IMG/VR virus record: IMGVR_UViG_3300022752_000181
Span: 1 to 38,091 of that record
Source: a virus
Length of the DNA stretch: 38,091 bases
Strand: one strand, 5' to 3'
Shown here: piece after piece, positions 1-6,444 of the stretch
How the letters are laid out: each line of letters opens with the position of its first letter
Numbering within the stretch: position 1 is the first letter of the stretch
Program-made: the position numbers and the translations under genes
The notes under the pieces: model-generated
Told to the model about the DNA's origin: nothing
What the model saw: only the letters and a program-made list of their open reading frames with translations
The model's database searches: none

Positions 1-12
1 GGAGTTGAATGA
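1..12 (+). CDS. 3' end of a truncated array paralogue
   Basis: The first 12 bases read Gly-Val-Glu-stop in the same frame logic as the ends of the paralogous genes that follow (HFGVEE-stop). They also supply the GGAG ribosome binding site of the next gene. I infer that the tandem array continues to the left of the window and that this is the tail of another member. Only four codons are visible, so family membership is inferred from the junction alone. Confidence 0.5.
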   Translation, partial: GVE

Positions 13-278
13 TGAACGAACGAATTAGAGAATGTTGGCTCAAAGCCGCAAGAGAAGATTCTAGCGAGACTTGGGATACACAAGAACAGTTCATTGAACG
101 ATTCGCCGAGTTGATTGTTCGGGAATGTGCCAATGTACTGAGAGCAGAATCCGAAAGACTCTATAAATTATCAGCAGAAGAAAAAGACGAACTCTTTGCC
201 AGTAATTTTGAAATCTGTGCCGAGAAGTGTGTAGATAATGAAGTAGCGATTCGAGAACATTTCGGAGTTGAAGAATGA
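12..278 (+). CDS. Small array-family protein (MNERIRE/FAELIVREC family), copy 1
   Basis: Encodes 88 residues: an N-terminal MNERIRE block, a variable middle, the family core FAELIVRECAN, a longer Cys-containing insert, and the C-terminus IREHFGVEE. There is no signal peptide or membrane segment, and the composition suggests a small, acidic, mostly helical protein. Function is unknown; such proteins are common in uncultured marine phage genomes. Two adjacent ATGs (9 and 12) are possible. I chose 12 because it puts the start 7 bases after GGAG, exactly as in the sister genes, and gives the family's standard N-terminus. The gene overlaps the next one by 4 bases. Confidence 0.8.
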   Translation: MNERIRECWLKAAREDSSETWDTQEQFIERFAELIVRECANVLRAESERLYKLSAEEKDELFASNFEICAEKCVDNEVAIREHFGVEE

Positions 279-439
279 GTAAATTCAGTGAATTACTTGA
301 AGAATATCTAGACGAGCGTGATCGCCAAAATAGCGATTACTATGATAACCGATATATTGGTTCCAAAATTCAAGGCAGAGAATTGATGCAGGAACTAGCG
401 AAAGCAATGGATAAATTGATTCATGGAGTTGAAGAATGA
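275..439 (+). CDS. 54-residue acidic phage protein, MSKFSELL type
   Basis: This short ORF starts at an ATG that overlaps the stop of the previous gene (ATGA) and carries the embedded GGAG site 7 bases upstream. The product begins MSKFSELLEEYLDERDRQN and looks like a charged helical protein. It is not related to the MNERIRE family in its body, yet it ends in HGVEE, encoded by the same bases as the ends of its neighbours. I recognise the general type from marine phages but know no function. The exact fit between flanking overlaps (275-278 and 436-439) is strong evidence that it is a real gene despite its length. Confidence 0.8.
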   Translation: MSKFSELLEEYLDERDRQNSDYYDNRYIGSKIQGRELMQELAKAMDKLIHGVEE

Positions 440-666
440 ACGAACGAATTAAAGAACTTGCCGAACAGGCTGGATGTAAAGTTATGGATGATGGTGAGTG
501 GTATATCCCATCAGCAACAGGTCTTGAAAAGATTGTTTATACTAAAGGAATTGGATTAGAAAAATTCGCCGAGTTGATTGTTAGGGAATGTGCCAATGTT
601 GCGGCAGACCATGAAGCGTTGGACATTTACGAGGAGATTCGAGAACATTTTGGAGTTGAAGAATGA
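436..666 (+). CDS. Small array-family protein, copy 2
   Basis: 76 residues with N-terminus MNERIKELAEQAGCKV, a middle resembling a short hydrophobic/aromatic strand region, the core FAELIVRECANVAADH and the end IREHFGVEE. It overlaps both neighbours by 4 bases (ATGA), and its ribosome binding site GGAG lies inside the Gly-Val codons of the preceding gene, so translation is probably coupled along the chain. Function unknown. Of the copies, its C-terminal half is closest to copy 1. I see no catalytic motif. Confidence 0.82.
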   Translation: MNERIKELAEQAGCKVMDDGEWYIPSATGLEKIVYTKGIGLEKFAELIVRECANVAADHEALDIYEEIREHFGVEE

Positions 667-875
667 ACGAACGAATTAGAGAACTGCTGATTGAGGCTCA
701 TAAACAAACCAGTGGTGGTATCTATAATGGTCATCTTTCTGAATGGACAGAAAAGTTCGCCGAGTTGATTGTGCAGGAATGTGTAGAGATTGTAGAAGAA
801 ACACGATGGATGGTTCCGCCTAGCCAGGAGCAGATTGCGAGAAGCATTAAACAACATTTCGGAGTTGAAGAATGA
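663..875 (+). CDS. Small array-family protein, copy 3
   Basis: 70 residues: MNERIRELLIEAHKQTSG, a linker containing a Trp, the core FAELIVQECVEIVEE, and the end IKQHFGVEE. The arrangement is the same as its neighbours: ATGA overlaps on both sides and an embedded GGAG seven bases before the start. The core is conserved while the region after MNERIRE differs completely from the other copies, which suggests the termini and core are constrained and the linkers are free to vary. No known function. The minus-strand ORF over 627-857 is a shadow of this gene. Confidence 0.82.
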   Translation: MNERIRELLIEAHKQTSGGIYNGHLSEWTEKFAELIVQECVEIVEETRWMVPPSQEQIARSIKQHFGVEE

Positions 876-1063
876 ACGAAAGAATCCGAGAACTTGCTAC
901 TAAGGCTAGATTGTTAACTGGTTGGCCGGTCGGTGAGGTAGAATATCAAAAGTTCGCCGAGTTGATTGTGAGGGAATGTGTTGGCATTGCTGATGAAGAA
1001 ACAAGTTTGCCATATAACTCGTATGGTGAAAAGATTAGAAAACATTTCGGAGTTGAATCGTGA
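872..1063 (+). CDS. Small array-family protein, copy 4
   Basis: The shortest copy, with 63 residues: MNERIRELATKARLLTG, the core FAELIVRECVGIADEE and the end IRKHFGVES. The last two codons differ from the other copies (GVES instead of GVEE), and the next gene starts with GTG rather than ATG, with the same 4-base overlap (GTGA). That change in the junction explains the altered C-terminus. Function unknown; no motif beyond the family core. Confidence 0.8.
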   Translation: MNERIRELATKARLLTGWPVGEVEYQKFAELIVRECVGIADEETSLPYNSYGEKIRKHFGVES

Positions 1064-1272
1064 CCTATGAATTTTGGATTGGCATTGTATTTTGGTGTAT
1101 AGGAAAAGACTGCGGTATGATAACTACTAAACATCCATTTGTTACTAGAGAAGAATGTAAGGCCGCAGTCCAAGAAATGGAAGATAAATTAAGAAAAGAG
1201 CCTACCAAAAAAGATATCATTGACGGTAGATGCGGGGATCACTTAATTACTATCAATCAACCTAGGATATGA
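1060..1272 (+). CDS. Small protein with N-terminal hydrophobic segment and Cys pair
   Basis: 70 residues starting at a GTG that overlaps the previous stop (GTGA). GGAG lies 7 bases upstream, the same spacing as in the rest of the array, which supports the GTG. Residues about 4-14 (FWIGIVFWCIG) are hydrophobic and could be a signal anchor. The pattern EEC in mid-protein and RCGD near the end suggests a disulfide-bonded small exported protein. It is not related to its neighbours. Function unknown; a membrane-associated or periplasmic role is an inference from the N-terminus only. Confidence 0.7.
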   Translation: MTYEFWIGIVFWCIGKDCGMITTKHPFVTREECKAAVQEMEDKLRKEPTKKDIIDGRCGDHLITINQPRI

Positions 1273-1278
1273 TCGTAC

Positions 1279-1515
1279 ATGAACGAACGAATTCGAGAAC
1301 TAGTTAGAGAATCCCATTTAGATGTGTATGGTTTAGGCAAAGAAAGGTATAAGTGGGAATACACTGTTGAAAAATTTGCTGAGTTGATTGTTCAAGAATG
1401 CCTATTATCCCTGGAGCCAGATTTATACAGTAAAGAAATTGATTACGAGTTTGAACAACGATTCTATAAACGGTGTAGAAATAAAATAGTAAAACATTTC
1501 GGAATTAAAGAATGA
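1279..1515 (+). CDS. Small array-family protein, copy 5
   Basis: 78 residues: MNERIRELVRESHLDVYG, the core FAELIVQECLLSL, then a longer tail ending NKIVKHFGIKE. It starts 6 bases after the previous stop rather than overlapping it, and I see no clear GGAG just upstream, so initiation here may be weaker or coupled. Its own end has drifted from GVEE to GIKE but still overlaps the next start by ATGA. Unknown function. Confidence 0.8.
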   Translation: MNERIRELVRESHLDVYGLGKERYKWEYTVEKFAELIVQECLLSLEPDLYSKEIDYEFEQRFYKRCRNKIVKHFGIKE

Positions 1516-1757
1516 ACGAACGAATTCGAGAGTTAGCACGACAGTCTGGGTATCCTATGGTGGATAGCCCAGTATGGAAATCACAATTTGAAAGGTTTAT
1601 CGACACACTTCTCACAGAGTGCCTCACAGCCGCACAGGACCTCCGTGGCTACAGTGGTGTAGGAGAAGATGGCAATCCTTATGATACGGCTAGTTGGAAT
1701 GCCGCATTAACAGCAGTTGAAGAATTGATTAACAAGAGATTAGGAACAACACTATGA
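1512..1757 (+). CDS. Divergent array-family protein, copy 6
   Basis: 81 residues. The N-terminus MNERIRELARQSG and the position of the middle block (FERFIDTLLTECLTAA) match the family, but the core FAELIVREC has diverged and the end is LINKRLGTTL, without the HFGVEE tail. It contains GYSGVGEDGNPYDTASW, not seen in other copies. It is preceded by the ATGA junction and followed by another ATGA overlap with a 30-residue ORF. Unknown function; the most distant clear member of the array. Confidence 0.78.
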   Translation: MNERIRELARQSGYPMVDSPVWKSQFERFIDTLLTECLTAAQDLRGYSGVGEDGNPYDTASWNAALTAVEELINKRLGTTL

Positions 1758-1846
1758 GAGTAGAAGCAGTAGGCATTGCCGCAGGTTGTAGTATTGCGTG
1801 GAACAAAGACGGTGAAAGTCGTCCTTACATTAGTTGGAATATGTAA
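1754..1846 (+). CDS. Possible 30-residue peptide gene
   Basis: This ORF starts at an ATG overlapping the stop of the preceding gene (ATGA), encodes MRVEAVGIAAGCSIAWNKDG and ten more residues ending in YISWNM, and stops immediately before the next ATG (TAA then ATG at 1847). The exact end-to-end packing suggests it is translated. At 30 residues, composition cannot prove this. No function recognised. Confidence 0.45.
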   Translation: MRVEAVGIAAGCSIAWNKDGESRPYISWNM

Positions 1847-2014
1847 ATGAAAAAAATTAAAGCGACCTTTACCACAGATGATGACCTAGAAGTATGTAGG
1901 TGGGAATTTGATCTAGAGTCATTTATGATGGCCACAGAACGAGATAAAGATCAAATCTGGAAGTTGATTAGGGAACAATTCCAAGCATATATTAGACAAC
2001 AGGAAACAGCATAA
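1847..2014 (+). CDS. 55-residue hypothetical phage protein
   Basis: Starts directly after the TAA of the 30-residue ORF with MKKIKATFTTDDDLEVCRWE and ends in QAYIRQQETA. The N-terminal half looks like two beta strands and the C-terminal half like an amphipathic helix (residues about 26-50). Phage-like gene packing and a sensible protein composition support it. No function recognised. It is followed by a 25-base gap before the next gene, the first real spacing in this chain. Confidence 0.6.
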   Translation: MKKIKATFTTDDDLEVCRWEFDLESFMMATERDKDQIWKLIREQFQAYIRQQETA

Positions 2015-2039
2015 GTTAAAATACCAAAGGGAGATTAGG

Positions 2040-2393
2040 ATGAGTGGTTACAATTTGGTTAGACGAATTCATAGCTTAGAAGAACAGTGCCGTGAATTGG
2101 GCCTTATGATGTGCCATAGTCGAAGTGATTATATGAACCAATTTGGTGATGTGGTCGCTGTCAAACCTATAGATCAAGATAGTCTACCTGTATACAGTAG
2201 AGATGCTGAACTGTTCGTTGGCACCTTGGACGCTTTGGAAAATTGGATCAAAGGCATCGACTGGGCACGTAGGTATGACTCAATGTTATTCGGTAATGCT
2301 CACAACGATAAAAGACAGCGTAAAGAACAAGACCATCGCAATCACCAATTAATGAAAATCTTAAAAGGTAGCGATAATGAACACACACCTTAG
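2040..2393 (+). CDS. 117-residue conserved phage hypothetical protein
   Basis: Starts at an ATG after a good ribosome binding site (AAAGGGAGA). The product begins MSGYNLVRRIHSLEEQCREL, then has a region rich in Asp, Tyr and Trp, and a basic C-terminal tail (DKRQRKEQDHRN). It has no Cys motif, signal or membrane segment. The general pattern (helical start, LDALENWIKGIDWAR in the middle) is one I associate with marine phage proteins of unknown role. It overlaps the next start by 17 bases. Confidence 0.75.
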   Translation: MSGYNLVRRIHSLEEQCRELGLMMCHSRSDYMNQFGDVVAVKPIDQDSLPVYSRDAELFVGTLDALENWIKGIDWARRYDSMLFGNAHNDKRQRKEQDHRNHQLMKILKGSDNEHTP

Positions 2394-2592
2394 AAAACTC
2401 GCTGATCGTGCTTCACGAGATATTGACCTAACCTATCCCGGTGATGCGTTCCCTGCTGCTCTGACCAAACTCATTGTAAAAGACCTTATTGAAGAATTTG
2501 GCAAGGTCAAATGGATGGGCGACGATGAAGGTTGGGATAAAGCCATTAAGGCTGTGTCAAAAGAACTCACAGAACGCTACGGTGTGAAATGA
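2377..2592 (+). CDS. 71-residue protein, distant relative of the array family
   Basis: Starts inside the end of the previous gene. MNTHLRKLADRASRD resembles the MNERIRELA start, LTKLIVKDLIEEF sits where FAELIVREC does, and ELTERYGVK resembles IREHFGV. This suggests a remote seventh member outside the tandem block. It overlaps the next gene by 4 bases (ATGA). Function unknown. Confidence 0.72.
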   Translation: MNTHLRKLADRASRDIDLTYPGDAFPAALTKLIVKDLIEEFGKVKWMGDDEGWDKAIKAVSKELTERYGVK

Positions 2593-2825
2593 GTGAGTTC
2601 AGTGATAAACTGGGCAAAAAATTGATTCCGGGTGATGTTGTGGCTTATCCACATCAAAATAAATTAGCACTAGGTGTTGTGATTAGGCTGAATCCCAAGA
2701 TGGTTAGAATAAAAGCCATTGTTAAAAGTAAATGGGGTTCGCCAGAAATTAACAAATATCCAGATGATTGTGTTAAAATAGAAGGTCCAGAAATCAGTAT
2801 GTATCTAATTAAACATTCAAATTGA
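2589..2825 (+). CDS. 78-residue small beta-rich protein
   Basis: MSEFSDKLGKKLIPGDVVAYPHQNKLALGVV reads like a short SH3/KOW-type beta barrel (alternating hydrophobic residues, GDVVAY, GVVIRL, MVRIKAIV). That fold guess is mine, from pattern alone. It starts with an ATGA overlap to the previous gene and is followed within 8 bases by the glycosyltransferase gene. No catalytic residues seen. Confidence 0.7.
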   Translation: MSEFSDKLGKKLIPGDVVAYPHQNKLALGVVIRLNPKMVRIKAIVKSKWGSPEINKYPDDCVKIEGPEISMYLIKHSN

Positions 2826-2832
2826 GGAAAAA

Positions 2833-3552
2833 ATGTCAAATCAAAAACCAAGTGTTTTTATTGCTACTCCTATGTATGGAGGTGTTTGCACAATGCAATA
2901 TACTATTAGTTTATTGGCAGTAACACGTGATCTAAAAAATAATAATATAGATTATGCCTGTGTACTTACAGAAGGTGAAAGTCTTATTACTAGAGGTAGA
3001 AATACTCTCACAAAAGAATTTTTAAATAGTAACTTTTCACATCTTATGTTTATTGATGGAGATATAGGGTTCCAAGAAGATTCAGTAAGAATACTACTTA
3101 ATCATAATGAAGATATTGTTTGTGGTTTATATCCTAAAAAACATATAAACTGGGATAAGATCAAAGACCTTGCTCCTTCTTCAGAAAATAGCTTTGATTT
3201 AGAATTAAATGCTGCTGACATTGTTTGGAACCCAGTTAATGGAGTTTTTTATGATCAAAAAAAATTAGTTGAAATAGCACACGGTGGAACTGGTTTTATG
3301 TGTATACATAGAAGAGTATTTGAAAAACTTCAACCATTAGTAAAAAAATATTTTACCCATTTTGAAGAACTTGCAGATGCAGGATGGACATACGAATTTT
3401 GGAAAACAGAAATTGATAATGGCTTCTTCCTTTCAGAAGATTGGGCTTTTTGTGAAATGTGGAGAAAACTAGGAGGGAAAATATATGCAGACTTATCAAT
3501 TGAGCTAAGTCATAAAGGTACTTATGAATTTAAAGGTCGTTTGGTAGAATAA
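2833..3552 (+). CDS. GT-A type glycosyltransferase
   Basis: 239 residues. The N-terminus SVFIATPMYGGVCTMQYTIS and the later LMFIDGDIGFQEDSV form a nucleotide-sugar binding GT-A pattern, with a DxD-type motif (Asp-Gly-Asp) at about residue 75. A later acidic stretch, FFLSEDWAFCEMWRKLGG, matches the acceptor/base region of family 2-like enzymes. Such genes are frequent in T4-like marine phages, where they may sugar-modify DNA, capsid or host surface molecules; the target here is not visible. Start ATG follows GAGG. The gene is more AT-rich than those before it. Confidence 0.78.
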   Translation: MSNQKPSVFIATPMYGGVCTMQYTISLLAVTRDLKNNNIDYACVLTEGESLITRGRNTLTKEFLNSNFSHLMFIDGDIGFQEDSVRILLNHNEDIVCGLYPKKHINWDKIKDLAPSSENSFDLELNAADIVWNPVNGVFYDQKKLVEIAHGGTGFMCIHRRVFEKLQPLVKKYFTHFEELADAGWTYEFWKTEIDNGFFLSEDWAFCEMWRKLGGKIYADLSIELSHKGTYEFKGRLVE

Positions 3553-3563
3553 GGAAAAAAAAT

Positions 3564-3812
3564 ATGGAAGAAGTTCGCTTGAAAGAATTGGAATTCAGTC
3601 GCTACGAAGAAATCAAAGCATGGTGTCAAGAACAATATGGTCATGGGGCTTGGTGGCGAAAACAACTGGAATCACCTAAGAGCAAATTTAGTTACTTTGT
3701 GGGCGCAGTTACTCCAGAAGAAGAATGGAAACGGGACGGTAAAGGCAGTGCTATCTTTGCTTTTAGGGATGAACGAGAAGCCACTATGTTCAGACTAAAA
3801 TGGGCGTGTTAA
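3564..3812 (+). CDS. LKW-tail family small protein, copy 1
   Basis: 82 residues beginning MEEVRLKELEFSRYEEIKAW and ending in FAFRDEREATMFRLKWAC. The tail pattern (aromatic-x-F, acidic turn, T-M-F-x-L-K-W) is shared with the next genes and with 18372-18656, defining a dispersed paralogous family. The middle is rich in Trp and basic residues. No known function; no membrane segment. A ribosome binding site (AAGGA) precedes the ATG. It overlaps the next gene by 13 bases. Confidence 0.75.
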   Translation: MEEVRLKELEFSRYEEIKAWCQEQYGHGAWWRKQLESPKSKFSYFVGAVTPEEEWKRDGKGSAIFAFRDEREATMFRLKWAC

Positions 3813-4000
3813 AACCCACAGGCTGGAGTATGGTCAGTATGCCTGCGGTTAAGGAAGATGGACATTGGTATGAAATGTATAGATGGGTCAAAGAAAATGT
3901 TCCAAGCAATGACTATAGATATCAAGGTGAAGGTATATTTGAATTCCGTAACCCGCAGGACCTAACCATGTTTCTATTAAAATGGAGTTCAAATGATTGA
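3800..4000 (+). CDS. LKW-tail family small protein, copy 2
   Basis: 66 residues: N-terminus MGVLKPTGWSMVSMPAVKED, then a Trp/Tyr-rich stretch (GHWYEMYRWVKENVP) and the tail IFEFRNPQDLTMFLLKWSS. The tail aligns well with the upstream gene. It overlaps its predecessor by 13 bases and the following interrupted gene by 8 bases. Function unknown. The antisense ORF at 3888-4088 is a shadow. Confidence 0.75.
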   Translation: MGVLKPTGWSMVSMPAVKEDGHWYEMYRWVKENVPSNDYRYQGEGIFEFRNPQDLTMFLLKWSSND

Positions 4001-4187
4001 ATATCGTAAAATTACCGTACCTATTAATAATGGACATGCGGTGTTTATGTTTAAAAAATATTCTGAAACCAGTGATTGGATCTGCCAAATGGAGCCAGAC
4101 ACTATGGAAATATTAGAAGAGTTGTTGGAATGTAATAATGAGCATTGATAAAAAGACACAGAATTTTTACTAAGGTGGGAATCATGA
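3993..4187 (+). pseudogene. LKW-tail family gene interrupted by two in-frame stops
   Basis: From the ATG at 3993 the frame encodes 51 residues (MIEYRKITVPINNGHAVFMF ... LEECNNEH-like end), then TGA and TAA at 4146-4151. Without changing frame it continues as KDTEFLLRWES and a TGA at 4185-4187. That post-stop peptide is the diagnostic tail of the family, and its final TGA overlaps the next gene's ATG (4184) as ATGA, just as real gene junctions do here. I infer that the intact gene ran 3993-4187. The alternatives are that only the 51-residue form (3993-4148) is made, or that the stops are sequence errors or are read through. Confidence 0.65.
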
Positions 4188-4924
4188 ATGTTATTTTTAT
4201 AACCAGCTCAATTTATACTAATAAGAGTATATTTACACCCGTTCAAAGAATCAGTAAAACTGTAAATACATTTAAAAGTATCAAAAAAAAATTACCAAAT
4301 TCTTATCTAATATTCATAGAATCATCTACAAGTGATTTAAATCCTCATTGGAAAGATTTTATAAAAATGTATGTAGATGACTATGTCGAATTATTTGATT
4401 ATAAAGAACTAGTAAAATATCAAGAAATAGCTAAGGATTTAAAACACGAGTTTGTAAAACCTACATTGAATACAGTATTTGGAAAAACAAGAAATTTAAG
4501 CGAATCTTTCGCTATGATAAAAGGATTAGAATATTTTACTAATAAAAAAACATTGAAAAATATTACAAGGTGCTATAAAATAAGTGCTAGATATGTAGTA
4601 AGCGAGTTTTTTAATCCAGCATTTCATTCTAATAATAAATTTACATTTGTGAAAGCTAAAAAAAGTTATCTACCTACAGAAATATGTCAAGTACCGTATT
4701 ATTACAATACAAAATTTTTTAGCTGGAATCCTAAAGAAACTGAATATCTTACCAATATATATAAAAAAGTTTTAAACACACTAATTTTAACTTATATGAA
4801 TAAAAAATACGCAGACATAGATCATTTATTTTGGGAGCACATAGGTCCTGAAAAAATATATCACGTAAATTTTATTGGAATAAAAGGGTATAAAGGTACG
4901 ATTGGACACTTTAGCCACGAATAA
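4184..4924 (+). CDS. AT-rich hypothetical protein, possible glycosyltransferase-like
   Basis: 246 residues from the ATG at 4184, preceded by AAGGTGGGA. A TTG at 4145 in the same frame would add 13 residues but has no such site. The start MNVIFITSSIYTNKS resembles the first beta strand of Rossmann-like glycosyltransferases. CYKISARYVVSEFF in the middle resembles the K-x-S-x-R-Y segment seen in some phage and bacterial sugar transferases, but there is no clear DxD. Lys and Asn are very abundant, and codon use is much more AT-rich than in the small genes upstream, which fits recent acquisition. The function call is weak. Confidence 0.6.
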   Translation: MNVIFITSSIYTNKSIFTPVQRISKTVNTFKSIKKKLPNSYLIFIESSTSDLNPHWKDFIKMYVDDYVELFDYKELVKYQEIAKDLKHEFVKPTLNTVFGKTRNLSESFAMIKGLEYFTNKKTLKNITRCYKISARYVVSEFFNPAFHSNNKFTFVKAKKSYLPTEICQVPYYYNTKFFSWNPKETEYLTNIYKKVLNTLILTYMNKKYADIDHLFWEHIGPEKIYHVNFIGIKGYKGTIGHFSHE

Positions 4925-4938
4925 TCTTTACTCTAGCA

Positions 4939-5154
4939 TTGTTTTTATTAGCTGTGCATAAGGTAGACACTTCTAGTTGGGGTAAATTTCAAGATACTCC
5001 TGTCTTTTATTGTTCTACAACAGATGAATATCAGCCTGTAAAGAATTGGATGATTAAATTCCATATTAAGTATTTTTTAATATCACAAAATAACGATGGA
5101 GTTTATTTTGCGGTTTGTTCAAATTATGATTGGTTTATATTGAGATGGGTCTAG
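4939..5154 (+). CDS. Possible LKW-tail family protein with poor start
   Basis: 71 residues, ending in SNYDWFILRWV, which matches the tail of the LKW family. The best available start is a TTG at 4939 with no convincing ribosome binding site, and the frame is open further upstream. The gene may have lost its true start or may be a remnant. The composition is protein-like (VDTSSWGKFQDTPVFYC). It is followed at once by the strong promoter at 5156. Function unknown. Confidence 0.5.
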   Translation: MFLLAVHKVDTSSWGKFQDTPVFYCSTTDEYQPVKNWMIKFHIKYFLISQNNDGVYFAVCSNYDWFILRWV

Positions 5155-5155
5155 G

Positions 5156-5184
5156 TTGACAAGATTAATCTTTGACAATATAAT
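5156..5184 (+). promoter_or_regulatory. Perfect sigma70-type promoter of the methyltransferase cassette
   Basis: TTGACA at 5156-5161 and TATAAT at 5179-5184 are separated by exactly 17 bases, a full consensus match. Transcription would start near 5191, leaving a leader of about 45 bases to the ATG at 5236. It lies just after the stop of the upstream ORF and just before an AT-rich two-gene unit. Confidence 0.85.
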
Positions 5185-5197
5185 ATATGTATATTGT
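5175..5197. promoter_or_regulatory. Inverted repeat over -10 and start site (candidate operator)
   Basis: ACAATATA at 5175-5182 and TATATTGT at 5190-5197 are perfect 8-base inverted arms separated by 7 bases. They cover the -10 box and the expected transcription start. A near-copy with the same arm length and spacing sits at the promoter at 17042-17070. A repressor binding here would block polymerase; the binding protein is not identified. Confidence 0.5.
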
Positions 5198-5235
5198 TAA
5201 AAAACAGCCCATATATTGGCAACGAGATTAGAAAA

Positions 5236-6444
5236 ATGGCTTCAGTGGAATCCGAGTTTAAAAATTTTTTATTGAAAAAGTTTCATTATCTTAATAAAGA
5301 TAAAATAAAAAGAAAAAGTAAAGGTGAAAGGCCGGTCCATTTAAGATTTTATCGTGGATGCGGGATAGAAACCTTAAAAGAATTTAAATTTTTATTTGAA
5401 AAATTAGATTTACCAATTACTTCAAATGAATCATTTACTGGTTCTCCAGTATACAGAGGACAAGGGTTTGATATAATTTGGAAGAAAAACAAAATTGGTG
5501 TACTTTTTGGACTGTCTAAAACAGGTGTTGAAAGAAAAAAATATACTCCCCAAAACTTAAAATTAAACGGCTTGACATTTTCTGATCCTTCGATTTTCAG
5601 AAATGCAATTATAAAAGGACTAGATTCAGTAGAAGATAATACTGTTTTATACGAATCACTGGTTTCTATGCTAGATAATTTAGAAACTAGTTTACCAATT
5701 AAGACATCAAAGTTTTTAGATCAGAACCTTAACAAAATTACATCAGATTTTGGAGAGATTCTTTCTGCCTATCAATCCTGCCTTTCAGGAAATATAATTT
5801 TCTTTCCTAAAAAAAGCAATAATAATATTGCTGATTATTATGAAAACGAAATACCAATAAGTGCCAAAGGTAGGCTTTCTGGAGGTAAAGTAAATCTATC
5901 AGAGTATAAAGATTTTATAGACAGAGAGAATTCAATTGGTAAGTTTTTTTATGCTATTGCTACACATAACAAAAACGACTTTTTTAAATTTGCTGTAGAA
6001 TTTTCAAAAGAGGCTAAAAAACTATCAGATTGGGTAGGGGGAACGACTGAATCAGATATTCAAAATTATATTTCTAAAACTTCATATGATGATTTCTATA
6101 ATTTAATTTCTAAGGAATTTAAAAATATAGGAGTTCCACTAAAATCAAAAGACCAACGTCCGAGGAAGTTATGGGAGGAAGGGGACACGAATCCATTTTA
6201 TTTCACATTGAATACTGTTATCCATAGGTTTTGGGGAACAAATGCAACTATAGAAATAACCAAAATTGTTTCTAAATTTTTAAATAAACCTAAATTTGTA
6301 CATGTAAATATAGACAAAGGTAATGTAACTACAGAAGAGATAAACTTCAATGATATAAAAGAATGGCAAACTATCTATTGGAGCAGAGCAACCAAGGCTT
6401 GGCATAATTGGATGGCTGTAGAATCTAAAAGGGGACAAAAATGA
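5236..6444 (+). CDS. Methyltransferase-linked protein, weak nuclease-like pattern
   Basis: 402 residues from the ATG at 5236. A TTG at 5194 in frame is unlikely because the promoter would start transcription only about 3 bases before it. Around residues 170-215 it has DFGEILSAYQ, then ADYYENEIPISAKG and a GGK turn. Glu, Asp and a following x-x-K are spaced like a PD-(D/E)xK nuclease core, though the usual ExK is replaced by SAK. The protein is Lys-rich and ends in a Trp-rich stretch (WSRATKAWHNWMAVE). It overlaps the methyltransferase gene by 4 bases (ATGA), so the two are co-translated. It could be a restriction-like partner, a specificity factor, or something unrelated. Confidence 0.6.
   Translation: MASVESEFKNFLLKKFHYLNKDKIKRKSKGERPVHLRFYRGCGIETLKEFKFLFEKLDLPITSNESFTGSPVYRGQGFDIIWKKNKIGVLFGLSKTGVERKKYTPQNLKLNGLTFSDPSIFRNAIIKGLDSVEDNTVLYESLVSMLDNLETSLPIKTSKFLDQNLNKITSDFGEILSAYQSCLSGNIIFFPKKSNNNIADYYENEIPISAKGRLSGGKVNLSEYKDFIDRENSIGKFFYAIATHNKNDFFKFAVEFSKEAKKLSDWVGGTTESDIQNYISKTSYDDFYNLISKEFKNIGVPLKSKDQRPRKLWEEGDTNPFYFTLNTVIHRFWGTNATIEITKIVSKFLNKPKFVHVNIDKGNVTTEEINFNDIKEWQTIYWSRATKAWHNWMAVESKRGQK

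Larger units (their letters stand above)
1..1757 (+). repeat. Tandem array of diverged paralogous small genes
   Basis: Six genes of one family (starts near 12, 436, 663, 872, 1279 and 1512) repeat three blocks. The first is an N-terminal block encoding MNERIRE. The second is a central block encoding FAELIVREC, near 101, 564, 754, 953 and 1375. The third is a 3' junction block around GGAGTTGAAGAATGA, near 262, 426, 652, 862 and, degenerate, 1049 and 1502. The blocks between are diverged in sequence and length. Two unrelated small genes (275-439 and 1060-1272) sit in the same array and use the same junction. This is coding repetition from duplication, not a CRISPR or satellite array. Confidence 0.85.

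Noticed and set aside
1-1757. Repeated blocks resembling a CRISPR array
   Set aside because: The repeats are coding, unequal in spacing and diverged, and they make sense as gene starts, cores and ends. There are no uniform spacers.
1993-2022. Possible promoter TAGACA with TAAAAT before the 2040 gene
   Set aside because: Two mismatches, and the expected start is too close to the ribosome binding site. The gene is adequately served by readthrough from the upstream chain.
5194-5235. TTG start of the methyltransferase-linked gene
   Set aside because: The promoter would start transcription near 5191, so no ribosome binding site could precede this TTG. The ATG at 5236 is preferred.
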